A stretch of DNA of 64,000 bases from JAEUIT01 sp044220875 (GTDB lineage: Bacteria; Planctomycetota; Phycisphaerae; Phycisphaerales; SM1A02), in assembly GCA_044220875.1 (NCBI GenBank), contig JBGAQH010000007.1:124001-188000 (forward strand). Reading direction: 5' to 3'. Every line of letters starts with the position of its first letter. Within the stretch, counting starts at the first letter, position 1. The position numbers were made by a program, and so were the translations under genes. The notes under the pieces are model-generated. The model worked only from the letters and a program-made list of their open reading frames with translations, did no database searches and had not been told where the DNA came from. Positions 9,531 through 19,261 of the stretch are shown piece by piece.

Positions 9531-9690
9531 CCTGCGATGCATTCACCGTCGCACGCGTGAGCGCGACGATCGCTTGGCGCATGTCAACGCTCAGCGACGA
9601 CCACGCTCGCATCACGAGCGCGAGGTTTGCGTCAGGCGCGATCGCTTGCTGCGAACTGCTGGGGATATAGCTGGGGGCTAGAAACGCCGC
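9531..9690 (-). pseudogene. fragment resembling the extra tail of planctomycete integrases
   Basis: A short stretch reads APSYIPSSSQQAIAPD and then LALVMRAWSSLSVDMRQ, ending with VALTRAT. A 'W-x-x-L-x-x-x-[IM]-[RK]-x-A-I-x-A-L' segment like this is, from memory, often found near integrase genes in planctomycetes. It has no start of its own and the frame runs out of the tRNA-derived repeats. It is read as a relic at the right end of the island, facing inward. The family assignment is tentative. Confidence 0.35.
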
Positions 9691-9726
9691 GTCGCAAGTC
9701 TCTGGTCCGTCAGTCGTTCCGGAATC

Positions 9727-10061
9727 GAGCAGCCGCCTTCTAAGCGGCAGGTCGCGCGTTCGAGTCGCGCCCGGGGCGATGGGAAGCGTCTCGTGACGGA
9801 AGCGGCTGCGCCGGGCGGCAGGTCGCGCGTTCGAGTCGCGCCCGGGGCGATGGGAAGCGTCTGGTGACCGAAGCGGCTGCGCCGGGCGGCAGGTCGCGCG
9901 TTCGAGTCGCGCCCGGGGCGTTCGGTATCGTCTGGTGACGGAAGCGGCTGCGCCGGGCGGCAGGTCGCGCGTTCGAGTCGCGCCCGGGGCGATGGGAAGC
10001 GTCTGGTGACGGAAGCGGCTCCGCCGGGCGGCAGGTCGCACGCTCGGGTCGCGCCCGGGGC
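9727..10061 (+). repeat. truncated tRNA-Arg copy followed by 71-bp tandem repeats (array B)
   Basis: Positions 9727-9778 repeat bases 2921-2972 of the tRNA-Arg gene exactly (end of the D-arm, anticodon arm with TCT, T-arm and acceptor 3' strand). The 5' third of the tRNA is missing. Four more units follow at a 71-bp period: a 38-bp linker (typically starting ATGGGAAGCGTCTGGTGACG) and the 33-bp tRNA 3' segment. Linkers are nearly identical between units. The last copy carries several substitutions (gcacgctcgggtcgc). The array forms the right-hand direct repeat of the presumed island. It also produces spurious Arg-rich reading frames on both strands. Confidence 0.92.
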
Positions 10062-10213
10062 TTGGGGCGGCTTGTTGCCGTCGTCCAGTTGCGAGATGGA
10101 ATCGCTCCCCTGGCCGGTCGCGGCGTTTGATGGGGCATTGCTCCGTACTTGTCGATAGCATCGGGCCTGTATCCGCGATCGGCGGCGGCCGCGAACCAAC
10201 GCAACTTGAGCGA

Positions 10214-11167
10214 ATGAATCAGATGAAGAGCTTCTACCGCATCATGCTCGGCAGGAGGGGATTTCATCTCGAACAATGCGTGGCGGGTGGATTCGTCGGC
10301 ACCGACTACGACGTCCGCGAGGATCTGACCGGAAAGCTCCCTGAGAGTTGGCGCGAATTCAATAGGCGGTTCATTCCGGTGATTCTCGCCGCGAGACCGG
10401 GGAAGACCAGGATTGGCGCTGGACTCGCTTGTGGCGCATTGTGGACCGTCTCGAAGGGGATGAAAATCGGCGATGTCGTGCTCTCCCCTGATGGTGCAGG
10501 CTCGTATCGCGTCGGCGAGGTGACGAGCGACTACTACTTCGCCCGAGGACAATCGCTTCCGCATCGCCGCCGAGTGCGTTGGCTTGACGCCACCATAGCG
10601 CGTGCGGCGATGGGTGAGTCGCTCCAGGGTTCTACCGCGGCGACTGGCACCGTTGTCGATGTCTCTCGTCATGGCGAGGAGATCGAGAGGCTGCTCGGTT
10701 GGTCGGCTGCCCTTGGCGGCGCGGTGGTGCCGGTGGTTGCAGGGGGCGCGTCCGAGGTCGAGGATCCCGCCGCGTTCGCGATGGAGAAGCATCTCGAGGA
10801 CTTCTTGGTTCAAAACTGGAGGCAGACCGAACTCAGCAGGGACTTCTCAATCTTTGAGGAGGAGGGCGAGCTCGTCGGGCAACAGTACGCCACAGACGCC
10901 GGCCCGATCGACATCCTCGCCGTCAGCAAGGATGGGAAGCGACTGCTAGTCGTCGAGCTGAAGCGGGGACGAGCCAGTGATGTGGTCGTCGGTCAGATTC
11001 TCCGTTACATGGGCTTTGTGAAGGATCAAGTCGCCGAGCCCGGCCAGAGCGTTGAGGGCGCCATCATTGCCCTCACGGATGACCAGAAGCTCCGATGGGC
11101 AATCAGCGCGGTGCCCGCGATCACGTTCTTCCGCTATGAGGTCAGCTTCAGGTTGGTGAGGGCGTGA
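10214..11167 (+). CDS. restriction-like nuclease: PUA-like N-terminus plus NucS-like PD-(D/E)XK domain
   Basis: A protein of about 317 residues starting MNQMKSFYRIMLG; an in-frame ATG at 10127 lies in poor upstream sequence. The N-terminal ~140 residues (FYRIMLGRRGFHLEQC, ALWTVSKGMKIGDVVL, YRVGEVTSDYYF) look like a PUA/EVE-type reader domain, which in related proteins binds modified bases. The C-terminal domain has the nuclease signature D233 (GPIDIL), then E248-x-K250 (VVELKRG), then a conserved Gln (VVGQILRYMGF), as in NucS/DUF91 endonucleases. It sits immediately right of array B, in a region with another reader-nuclease gene. A role against modified foreign DNA is inferred, not shown. Confidence 0.75.
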   Translation: MNQMKSFYRIMLGRRGFHLEQCVAGGFVGTDYDVREDLTGKLPESWREFNRRFIPVILAARPGKTRIGAGLACGALWTVSKGMKIGDVVLSPDGAGSYRVGEVTSDYYFARGQSLPHRRRVRWLDATIARAAMGESLQGSTAATGTVVDVSRHGEEIERLLGWSAALGGAVVPVVAGGASEVEDPAAFAMEKHLEDFLVQNWRQTELSRDFSIFEEEGELVGQQYATDAGPIDILAVSKDGKRLLVVELKRGRASDVVVGQILRYMGFVKDQVAEPGQSVEGAIIALTDDQKLRWAISAVPAITFFRYEVSFRLVRA

Positions 11168-12147
11168 CGCGGGGAGCGATGCTCATCCGAATGTGATCAA
11201 TGGCACGACGAGCGCGGCCGTGGCTTCTGGGGAACATGCCGAATGAGGGGTGGAGCTATGTCGTGCGCATTTGAGCTGCGTGCGCTTCAGTCGGTGAACC
11301 GCTGAGTGAGGCGGATCCGCCGACGGACTCGGCCCGATGGCATTGATGCGAAAGGTTGCCGTTTGGGACAGAGGCCATGGAGTAGCGTCAACGAGCCGTC
11401 ACACGATTGCGCGAAAGTGAGCGAGGAAGCGCGATCCCCAATCTTGATGCTCAACGCGAGCAATCGCGCAATGTGACTGCCCGCGTCTTCAAATACCGCT
11501 GCTTCCTCTGTATTCAGCCGTGCCGGAACTCATATGGGATAGGGCGTGGTTGGAGCGGTGTGATGCGTTCCGTTCATTTCTCAAGTACGCTGGCGAGGGC
11601 ATTCTCGACGCGGCGGCGGGCTCGTCCGTCGCTTGTGGCATTCCTCAGGCGGATCCCAATGGGTTCGCGTCTTCGGTCATGGACTCTGCTGGCACTTGAA
11701 TGAACGAAGCGGCAACCGTTAGCGCTCGACGGGCCTCGGCAGCTGACGACTGTCAGGCAAGGGGCGACACACGCGAAATCGCATTTGTCACTTTGGCAGT
11801 GGCTGCGCGCGTGGCCCTCGCAGGCGATGCTTGTGCCTCCGGCGACCGGATTCTCAATTCGGATGCTGACATCTGGAAGTACTCAGCCTTCCACGTTGAT
11901 GCCGCCGTCGGAGCGGTCGCGACGGCGGACCGACGGCGCCGTTGCGGTGGAGCCCTTGACGTGGCTTTCACGGGAATCGCTTCTGCCCGCGTAGATGTTG
12001 ATCGAGTCGATCGTGCAATCCTGCATGGCGGCTGGGGTGACCGCGCTTCGGGCGGAGAGTTGAGGCGGACGAGGCCATCGTGCCTGGACATCGATTGCTG
12101 ACAGCGATTCGGGACGGCACCCAATCGCACGAATGGAAGGAGTCACC
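11168..12147 (+). other. 980 bp without a confident gene
   Basis: Between the two nuclease genes I find no frame with both a good start and a recognisable product. One frame lacking an ATG (about 11437-11701) reads LERCDAFRSFLKYAGEG near its end and looks more protein-like than its surroundings, so it may be a gene relic. Frames at 11407-11703 and 11700-12101 are Ala/Arg-rich and look like shadows. Base composition is less GC-biased than the flanking chromosome. Confidence 0.5.
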
Positions 12148-12963
12148 GTGAAGTCGTATCTGCTGACGTGGAATCCGATGAAGTGGGCTTGGGAGGAGTT
12201 TGCGGACGAACAGGAGGAGGTTTGTCGACATGGATCGTGCCTCTCAACTTGGAGCGCTTACTCAAAGCGGATCCAAGCCGGCGATCGCGTCTATTGGATG
12301 CGCCAAGGAACGAAGCCTCGCGGGATCTTCGCATCTGGTGTGGCAACCGGGACGCCGTTCTCAGGCGAGCATTGGGATGGCCGAGATAGAGGGCCGACCC
12401 GTTACGTCGACGTCAGGTTTGACGTGCTTCTTGATCCCGAAAGCGAGCCGATCCTTGATGCCGCGTGTCTCGCTGCGGGCGCGCTGGCTGGAGGGCCTTG
12501 GGGACACCAGCGATCTGGGATCGAAATCCCGCCTTCGTATGCCAGCGCCCTCGCACACGCGTGGAGGGCGTTCCTCAAGCGGCGAGTGGATCGCACGCTG
12601 GACCCAAACGAGGTTGACGGGCCTACCGAGTACGCCGAGGGAACGCTGCGAAGGGTGCGCGTCAATGCATTTGAACGAGACGCTGCCGCGCGAGAGGCGT
12701 GTGTGCGGGCGAAGGGCTTCGACTGCAGCATCTGCGGATTCAACTTCGAGGAAACCTACGGCTCTTTGGGAAGGGAGTACATCCATGTACACCATCTCAA
12801 GCCCCTCTCAGAGATACGCCGCGGTTACCGCGTGAGCCCCAAGCGTGACCTCATCCCGGTCTGCCCCAACTGCCACGCGATGCTTCACCGGCCGACGTCG
12901 GTGATGACGCCCGGTGAGCTCCGCCGGGCGATGCGCGCGGCGGGCAGCGTCCGACGGCGATGA
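12148..12963 (+). CDS. EVE-like domain HNH endonuclease
   Basis: The start is taken at GTG 12148 because GGAAGGAG sits just upstream and the protein then begins MKSYLLTWNPMKW, the usual opening of this family. An ATG at 12133 is inside the ribosome site. Residues ~1-110 form an EVE/PUA-like domain (SKRIQAGDRVYWMRQG, RGIFASGVATG) thought to read modified bases. The C-terminal domain is HNH: C193xxC196, HVHH at 213-216, C239xxC242H243 and H247, so the metal ligands and catalytic His are intact. The architecture matches type IV-like, modification-dependent restriction enzymes. It lies 1 kb from the NucS-like gene, so the pair may be a small defence locus. Confidence 0.85.
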   Translation: MKSYLLTWNPMKWAWEEFADEQEEVCRHGSCLSTWSAYSKRIQAGDRVYWMRQGTKPRGIFASGVATGTPFSGEHWDGRDRGPTRYVDVRFDVLLDPESEPILDAACLAAGALAGGPWGHQRSGIEIPPSYASALAHAWRAFLKRRVDRTLDPNEVDGPTEYAEGTLRRVRVNAFERDAAAREACVRAKGFDCSICGFNFEETYGSLGREYIHVHHLKPLSEIRRGYRVSPKRDLIPVCPNCHAMLHRPTSVMTPGELRRAMRAAGSVRRR

Positions 12964-13479
12964 CCCGCCGAGCGTATGGGACGTCAGACGGAAAGCCAAT
13001 GGGGGGAGCGCGCGGGAGCCTCCCGCGGGCGCTGTCGGGTGGCGATGTCGCGGGCGACGCACTCGACCTCAAGCGCGCGGACCACCGTTGGCATGTCGTC
13101 CAGGCCGGGTTGACGCTCCGAAGGAAGTGCGGCGCTGCCGCTATCCACGCCGGCGACGAGTGAGCGGAACGGGGACAGGTGGACCCATTGCGCCGGGCTC
13201 CCGCTCGGTGCCCGTCGAAACACTTGTCGCGTCAACGCCCGTCGCGACAATCGCGGACTATTCGTAGTCAATGCATGCGAGATGACGTAGAGGTCTGGCA
13301 TATGGCATTTGGGTATCGAGGATGATTGGAACGCTTCCGGAAAAGGATGAGTATAAAGCAGTAGAAATTTCGCCGGCGCCGGCCGGTACCGTGCACGTCG
13401 CGGCTGACGCCGATGCGGGCCATGGATGTCCGCGCGGTGGGGAGCAGTTCGGGCCGCAGGAATTCGGGAGTCCCTCTAG
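12964..13479 (+). other. intergenic region, no gene seen
   Basis: This 516-bp stretch lies after the HNH gene. It contains a perfect 7-bp hairpin near its start (13011-13027) and an AT-richer segment around 13300-13370, with TATAAA in ...GAGTATAAAGC. That segment could include a promoter for the following SGNH/dockerin gene, but no well-spaced -35 element was found. No convincing protein frame is present. Confidence 0.5.
13011..13027 (+). terminator. possible hairpin after the EVE-HNH gene
   Basis: CGCGGGA-GCC-TCCCGCG is a perfect 7-bp stem with a 3-base loop, about 50 bp past the stop of the HNH gene. No T-run follows, so it would not be a classical rho-independent terminator. It may be only an RNA-stabilising hairpin or chance GC-rich symmetry. 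Confidence 0.35.
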
Positions 13480-15039
13480 ATGCGGCTCGCTTGTCGCGCG
13501 TGGTGCTGTGTCGTCGGTCTCGCGCTCGCTCCGGCAACGGTCGTCGGTGCTGGCGGCGGCTGTGGGATTGACTACGAAACCTATCCCTATTGCGGGGGAG
13601 CGGCTTCATCGATCGCATTGCTTCGTGCGGTCGTTGAGCGGGCAAGCGGTTCGCCGACGACGGCCGTGCGCTTCCTCTATGACGGTGACTCGCAGGAAAC
13701 GTCGCCCGGCGGGCAGGGCTCCCTCTACATCCCGCTGATGAGCTACGAGTTCTGGGAGCACTTCGGCAACATCCCCGAGTCGCAGGCCATGCCCCCCGCG
13801 AGCTATGGCCCAGGCAGCGCAGCGCTGTTGCAGGTCGGTTCGGTTGCCGGCGGCGTCGCGATGGGCGACGTCTCGCTCGCCCGATTCCCGTTCGCGATGG
13901 CGCCCGGCGGTGACGGCGCGGTGAAGAGCCGCTTCACCTACAGCGCTTCGCCGGGCATCGCCGCCGTCTTTCAGGCCAACTGCCGTGACGTGCCGTCGGC
14001 CCTGACCGAGATCGATCGGACGATCGCCTACACCACTCGCATCGGCCTGCGCTTCAACCTCCTCATTCCCCATGTCGCGACGCAGGGCCCCGCGATCCGC
14101 ATCCGCAATTCGATCTCGCCGGACGGCATTCCGCACTTCTACGGTCCTGACCAAGCCGTGATCACGCTCTCGATCGCCGATGCGGTCGACGGCGCGAACG
14201 ACTGGTCCCTGGTCACCGTTCCCTACGGCTTCGGCGGCATGCCTCCGACGCCCGCGAACCTGACCTCGAGCTATCCCCAGGTCATCGTGACCGGAAGCGG
14301 CGATCAGCCGGATGTGCCGGTCGAGCTGGGTCCGCACTGGTTCTCGTCGTCGGACACGAGGGGCATTGCGATCTCGTCGATCTCCGCCGGCGGTCAGCGC
14401 ACCACCGGGCAGTTCGAGCTCCACCCCGATTGCCTGCCGATGATCATGGCCTACCACCCTGACGTCGTCCTGCTCGCCTGCTGCGTGAACGACGCCGCCC
14501 AGGGCGTCGGCGTCACCGCGGAACACTACAAGGAGAACGTACAGGCGAAGATCAGTACGTATCTCGCCGCAAACCCCAACCTCCTTTTCGTCCTGATGGG
14601 CGACCCGGACGTGACGCTGAACGCGATGCCGCCCGATCACCTTGAGCAGTTCGATCAGATGGCCGGGAAGCTCCGCGAGCTGGCGCTCGTCCCCGAGAAC
14701 CGTGCGGTGTTCATCGATCGAAAGCTCATCCTCGAGACCAAGCACCGCTGGACGCGCGTCGGCGGCGCCGACGCGCCATACCTCATCGACGACTTTCATT
14801 ACAGCCTCGCCGGCGCGCGACTCGTCGCGCTCGAGGACGCCAACGCGATCCTGGCCATGGCGGCGCCGGTTCCCTGCTGCGCAGACGTCGATGGTGACGG
14901 GACCGTCGGCGCCGCGGACCTCGCGCTCCTGCTCGGCTCCTGGGGCGGCGCCGGTCAGGGCGACATTGACGGGAACGGCGTCACCGACGCCTCCGACCTG
15001 TCGCTCCTGCTCGGTGCGTGGGGCGCGTGCTCGGGCTGA
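13480..15039 (+). CDS. secreted SGNH-hydrolase-like protein with GC-type dockerin
   Basis: A signal peptide (AWCCVVGLALAPATVVG) leads into an SGNH/GDSL-hydrolase-like domain. The nucleophile block is YDGDSQ (about residue 70), a central CCVNDAA fits the Asn block, and a late DDFHYS supplies the Asp-x-x-His pair. The C-terminus has two dockerin-like calcium loops (DVDGDGTVGAADLALLLG and DIDGNGVTDASDLSLLLG) ending WGACSG. GGGAG about 9 bp upstream supports ATG 13480. It is probably an exported esterase or carbohydrate de-acylase kept at the surface by the dockerin-like tail; the substrate is unknown. Confidence 0.8.
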   Translation: MRLACRAWCCVVGLALAPATVVGAGGGCGIDYETYPYCGGAASSIALLRAVVERASGSPTTAVRFLYDGDSQETSPGGQGSLYIPLMSYEFWEHFGNIPESQAMPPASYGPGSAALLQVGSVAGGVAMGDVSLARFPFAMAPGGDGAVKSRFTYSASPGIAAVFQANCRDVPSALTEIDRTIAYTTRIGLRFNLLIPHVATQGPAIRIRNSISPDGIPHFYGPDQAVITLSIADAVDGANDWSLVTVPYGFGGMPPTPANLTSSYPQVIVTGSGDQPDVPVELGPHWFSSSDTRGIAISSISAGGQRTTGQFELHPDCLPMIMAYHPDVVLLACCVNDAAQGVGVTAEHYKENVQAKISTYLAANPNLLFVLMGDPDVTLNAMPPDHLEQFDQMAGKLRELALVPENRAVFIDRKLILETKHRWTRVGGADAPYLIDDFHYSLAGARLVALEDANAILAMAAPVPCCADVDGDGTVGAADLALLLGSWGGAGQGDIDGNGVTDASDLSLLLGAWGACSG

Positions 15040-15090
15040 CCGCGCGCCCGCGCCGTCGGCGCCGCGGTGATCGGTGGGCGATTCGCTAGA

Positions 15091-15240
15091 ATGCGAACGT
15101 TCCGACGCACCGACTTTCCCCCGAGCGCCCGCGTGATCCGTCTCCTCCTCCTCGCCATCGTTGCCTTCGCCGCACTCATCTGTGCGGTCATGATGCTCTG
15201 GTGGTTTCTGATCGGGCGCCACAACCAGGCGCAGCGCTGA
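15091..15240 (+). CDS. small single-pass membrane protein (49 aa)
   Basis: A 50-codon frame begins ATG at 15091, with an alternative GTG at 15133 giving a shorter form. It encodes one strong hydrophobic helix (LLLLAIVAFAALICAVMMLWW) with basic residues on both ends. It lies 140 bp before the SPFH protein gene, in the same direction. No family is recognised; membrane location is clear, function is not. Confidence 0.5.
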   Translation: MRTFRRTDFPPSARVIRLLLLAIVAFAALICAVMMLWWFLIGRHNQAQR

Positions 15241-15379
15241 GCGCGCCCGTCGCGCTGTCCCGTCGCCCTGTTCAGTCGCCCTGTTCAGTCGCCCTGTCCC
15301 GTCTCGATGTCCCGACGCTTGACCGTCCCTCCACCGCCCGGGTCCCGCTCCGCTGCGGCCCTCGACGAAAGCCCACACC

Positions 15380-16246
15380 ATGACTGACTTCCGCGGATCG
15401 CCGGTCCGGAATCCGGCTCGCCTCTTCGCCTTCGTCATCCCGCTCTTCGTGATCATCATGCTCCTGATGCTCACGACCTGCTCCTCGATGCACGTCGTCG
15501 AGCCGGGCCACCGCGGCGTGGTCGTCACGTTAGGCAAGGTCTCCGAGGAACCTCTCCTCGAGGGAATGAACTGGATCGTCCCGCTCATCACCGACGTCCA
15601 GGACGTCTCGGTGCGGCAGGAGACCGAGGAGATGAAGACCGAGTGCTACTCCTCCGACCTCCAGCAGGTGAACGTCACCCTGAAGATCCTCTTCCGCGTC
15701 CCCGAGAAGCAGGTCGTCCACCTCTTCCGCGACTACGCCGGCGACCCGTTCCGCAATCTCGTCGCCCCGCGCGTCAACGAGGCCCTGAAGGAAATCGTGG
15801 CCGAGCTCTCCGCGGAGAAGCTCGTCAAGGACCGGCAGAAGGTGAAGCTGGACACGCTCGCGCGGGCGAAATCGAAGCTCGTCGACTCGCTCGAGCTCGC
15901 CGACATCGTCATCGAGAACATCGACCTCTCCGACGAGCTCGAGCACGCCATCGAGGCGAAGATGGTGCAGGAGCAGCAGGCCCAGCGCTCGAAGTACGCC
16001 CAGGAGCAGGCCAAGATCGAGGCCGAGACCTCGATCATCAAGGCCAAGGCCGAGGCCGAGGCGATCAAGATCCAGGGCGAGGCCCTGCGCCTGAATCCCG
16101 ACCTGGTCGGTTACCGCATCGTCGAGAAGTGGGACGGCCGGGCGCCGCTGGTGATCGGCGGAACGTCCGGCTCGAACGCCTCGAACATCATCCTGCCCAT
16201 CCCGATGCAGGAGCGGCCGCCGGTCGCGGCGCCAACGAATCGTTAG
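15380..16246 (+). CDS. SPFH/prohibitin-family membrane protein
   Basis: An N-terminal membrane anchor (residues ~15-33, ending in TTCSSM) is followed by an SPFH/band-7 domain (VEPGHRGVVVTLGKV, LLEGMNWIVPLITDVQDVSV). A long Ala/Glu/Lys coiled-coil then runs from about 185 to 235 (QEQAKIEAETSIIKAKAEAEA). The architecture and 288-residue length fit prohibitin-like scaffold proteins, which form ring or microdomain assemblies and often modulate membrane proteases. The TTC near the anchor could be a lipobox-like Cys but lacks a good consensus. No FtsH gene is nearby. Confidence 0.85.
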   Translation: MTDFRGSPVRNPARLFAFVIPLFVIIMLLMLTTCSSMHVVEPGHRGVVVTLGKVSEEPLLEGMNWIVPLITDVQDVSVRQETEEMKTECYSSDLQQVNVTLKILFRVPEKQVVHLFRDYAGDPFRNLVAPRVNEALKEIVAELSAEKLVKDRQKVKLDTLARAKSKLVDSLELADIVIENIDLSDELEHAIEAKMVQEQQAQRSKYAQEQAKIEAETSIIKAKAEAEAIKIQGEALRLNPDLVGYRIVEKWDGRAPLVIGGTSGSNASNIILPIPMQERPPVAAPTNR

Positions 16247-16330
16247 GGTCGGACCCGACGGCGCGCGACGCTTGGACCTTCGCCCGCGGGTATCGTGCGG
16301 GCTCCCCCCCGTCCACCCGGAGATGTCCGC

Positions 16331-16915
16331 ATGCGCACCGCCGCCCGACTCGCCCTCGCCTCGCTCCTCGCCGCATCCGTCGCCGCACTCGCCGGTGTCG
16401 CCCCGCAGGGCGCTCCGCGCGGCGGGCAGGGGCAAGCCCCGAGCAAAGTGTTAGGCATCACCGCGTTCAGCTTCCTCGCTGGCACGTGGAGCGCGGAGAC
16501 GGACTCCGGCATCGCCGAGGAGATGTGGAGCTCGCCCCGCGGCGAGTCGCTCATGGGCTGCTTCCGCTGGTGCGAGAAGGACGGCGCGACGAAGATGGTC
16601 GAACTCCTCTCGATCGCCCGCGAGCGCGACGCGGTGCGCATGCGCATCCGCCACTTCAGCGACACGCTCGTCGCCAAGGAAGAGGCCGACAAGCCGATCA
16701 CGCTCAAGCTCGAGCGCATGGTCGGCGAGACGTTCACCTTCCGCGGCGAGACCAACGCCGGCGACGTCGACACCATCGTCTACGACATGCGCAGCGACAC
16801 GCTGGTCATCGACATCACGTTCAAGGCCGGAAGCAAGGGGCCGGGCGGCGGAGAAACCGGCGCCGCCGGGAAGATCCGCGCGCCGCTTCACTTCGAGATG
16901 CACAAGCTGAACTGA
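16331..16915 (+). CDS. exported DUF6265-like protein
   Basis: The start at ATG 16331 gives a clean signal peptide (ARLALASLLAASVAALAG); an in-frame ATG at 16295 would only add residues ahead of it. The mature part has FSFLAGTWSAE, then GESLMGCFRW and a run of beta-strands (AVRMRIRHFSDTL). This matches small beta-barrel-like proteins annotated as DUF6265, whose function is unknown. It is convergent with nuoC downstream. Confidence 0.7.
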   Translation: MRTAARLALASLLAASVAALAGVAPQGAPRGGQGQAPSKVLGITAFSFLAGTWSAETDSGIAEEMWSSPRGESLMGCFRWCEKDGATKMVELLSIARERDAVRMRIRHFSDTLVAKEEADKPITLKLERMVGETFTFRGETNAGDVDTIVYDMRSDTLVIDITFKAGSKGPGGGETGAAGKIRAPLHFEMHKLN

Positions 16916-16945
16916 CGTCTCGGGCGGTCCCGGCCGCGGCAGCCA

Positions 16946-17500
16946 TCACCGCGATTCGCGATTGAGCGTCTTGTACATCTCGCGCTCGCCGCGGCCGCGG
17001 AGGGGATAGTCCTTCCGGAGCGGGAAACCCGGATAGTCCTTCCAGAGGAGGATCCGGCGAAGGTCCGGGTGGCCGCGGAAGCGGATGCCGAACATGTCGA
17101 AGACCTCGCGCTCCATCCACTCGCCGCCCGGCCAGATGTCGGTGAGCGAGTCGACCTGGAGCGCCGGGTCGTCGGCCGCACCGGTCGTGTCCATTGAGGG
17201 GTCGAGGTAGACCTTGAGGGTCAGCCGCCGATCATGCTTGTGGCTGAGGAGGAGCCAGATGGTCGCGAACCGGCCGGGCTGCTTCACCGGATAGCCGAGG
17301 TAGTCGACCGCAGTGACGTCACTCAGGAAGTTGTAGGCACACTGCGGCTCGTCGCGGAGGAACCGGGCGATCTCCTTGGCCCGCTCCTTCGGCACGATCA
17401 CCGTGGTCTGCCCGCGGAACTCCGTGGCGAGGAACTTGACGTCTGGAAACGCCGCCTTGAGAACCGGAAGCGTCGGGTGGTCGAGATTCGGGGCTGCCAT
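16946..17500 (-). CDS. nuoC: NADH-quinone oxidoreductase subunit C
   Basis: A full-length NuoC-type (30-kDa subunit) protein of 184 residues. The signature is clear: an N-terminal region with YNFLSDVTAVDYLGYP, then WPGGEWMEREVFDMFGIRF, and the closing LLWKDYPGFPLRKDYP. It belongs to the peripheral arm of complex I, between NuoB and NuoD. No other nuo gene is within view; the flanks are a DUF6265 gene and purH. Either the nuo genes are dispersed in this genome or this is an extra copy. Confidence 0.93.
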   Translation of the reverse strand: MAAPNLDHPTLPVLKAAFPDVKFLATEFRGQTTVIVPKERAKEIARFLRDEPQCAYNFLSDVTAVDYLGYPVKQPGRFATIWLLLSHKHDRRLTLKVYLDPSMDTTGAADDPALQVDSLTDIWPGGEWMEREVFDMFGIRFRGHPDLRRILLWKDYPGFPLRKDYPLRGRGEREMYKTLNRESR

Positions 17501-17553
17501 GGCGCGTCAGAGTGTAGCGGAAGCGGGGTAGACCAGAGATGACGGCCACGCGC

Positions 17554-19167
<1,614 letters not shown>

Positions 19168-19261
19168 GGATGGCTAGCGTACGAAACCCTCGCTCGGGCT
19201 GCGGCCGATCGGGCCCATTCCATCGGGGCCCAATCGATCGCGGCCCAATCGATAGGGGAGT

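Noticed and set aside
9727..10061. Possible CRISPR array (33-bp identical repeats at regular spacing)
   Set aside because: The 'spacers' are almost identical to each other, the repeat is a tRNA 3' end, and no cas gene is present.
9382..10813. Long minus-strand frames full of GARLERATCRPAQ / PGATRTRDLPP repeats
   Set aside because: They are translations of the tRNA-derived repeats, a common source of false proteins, with no family support.
11700..12101. 133-codon frame before the EVE-HNH gene
   Set aside because: It is Ala/Arg/Asp-rich, lacks a ribosome site and has no recognisable motif; a shadow or relic is more likely.
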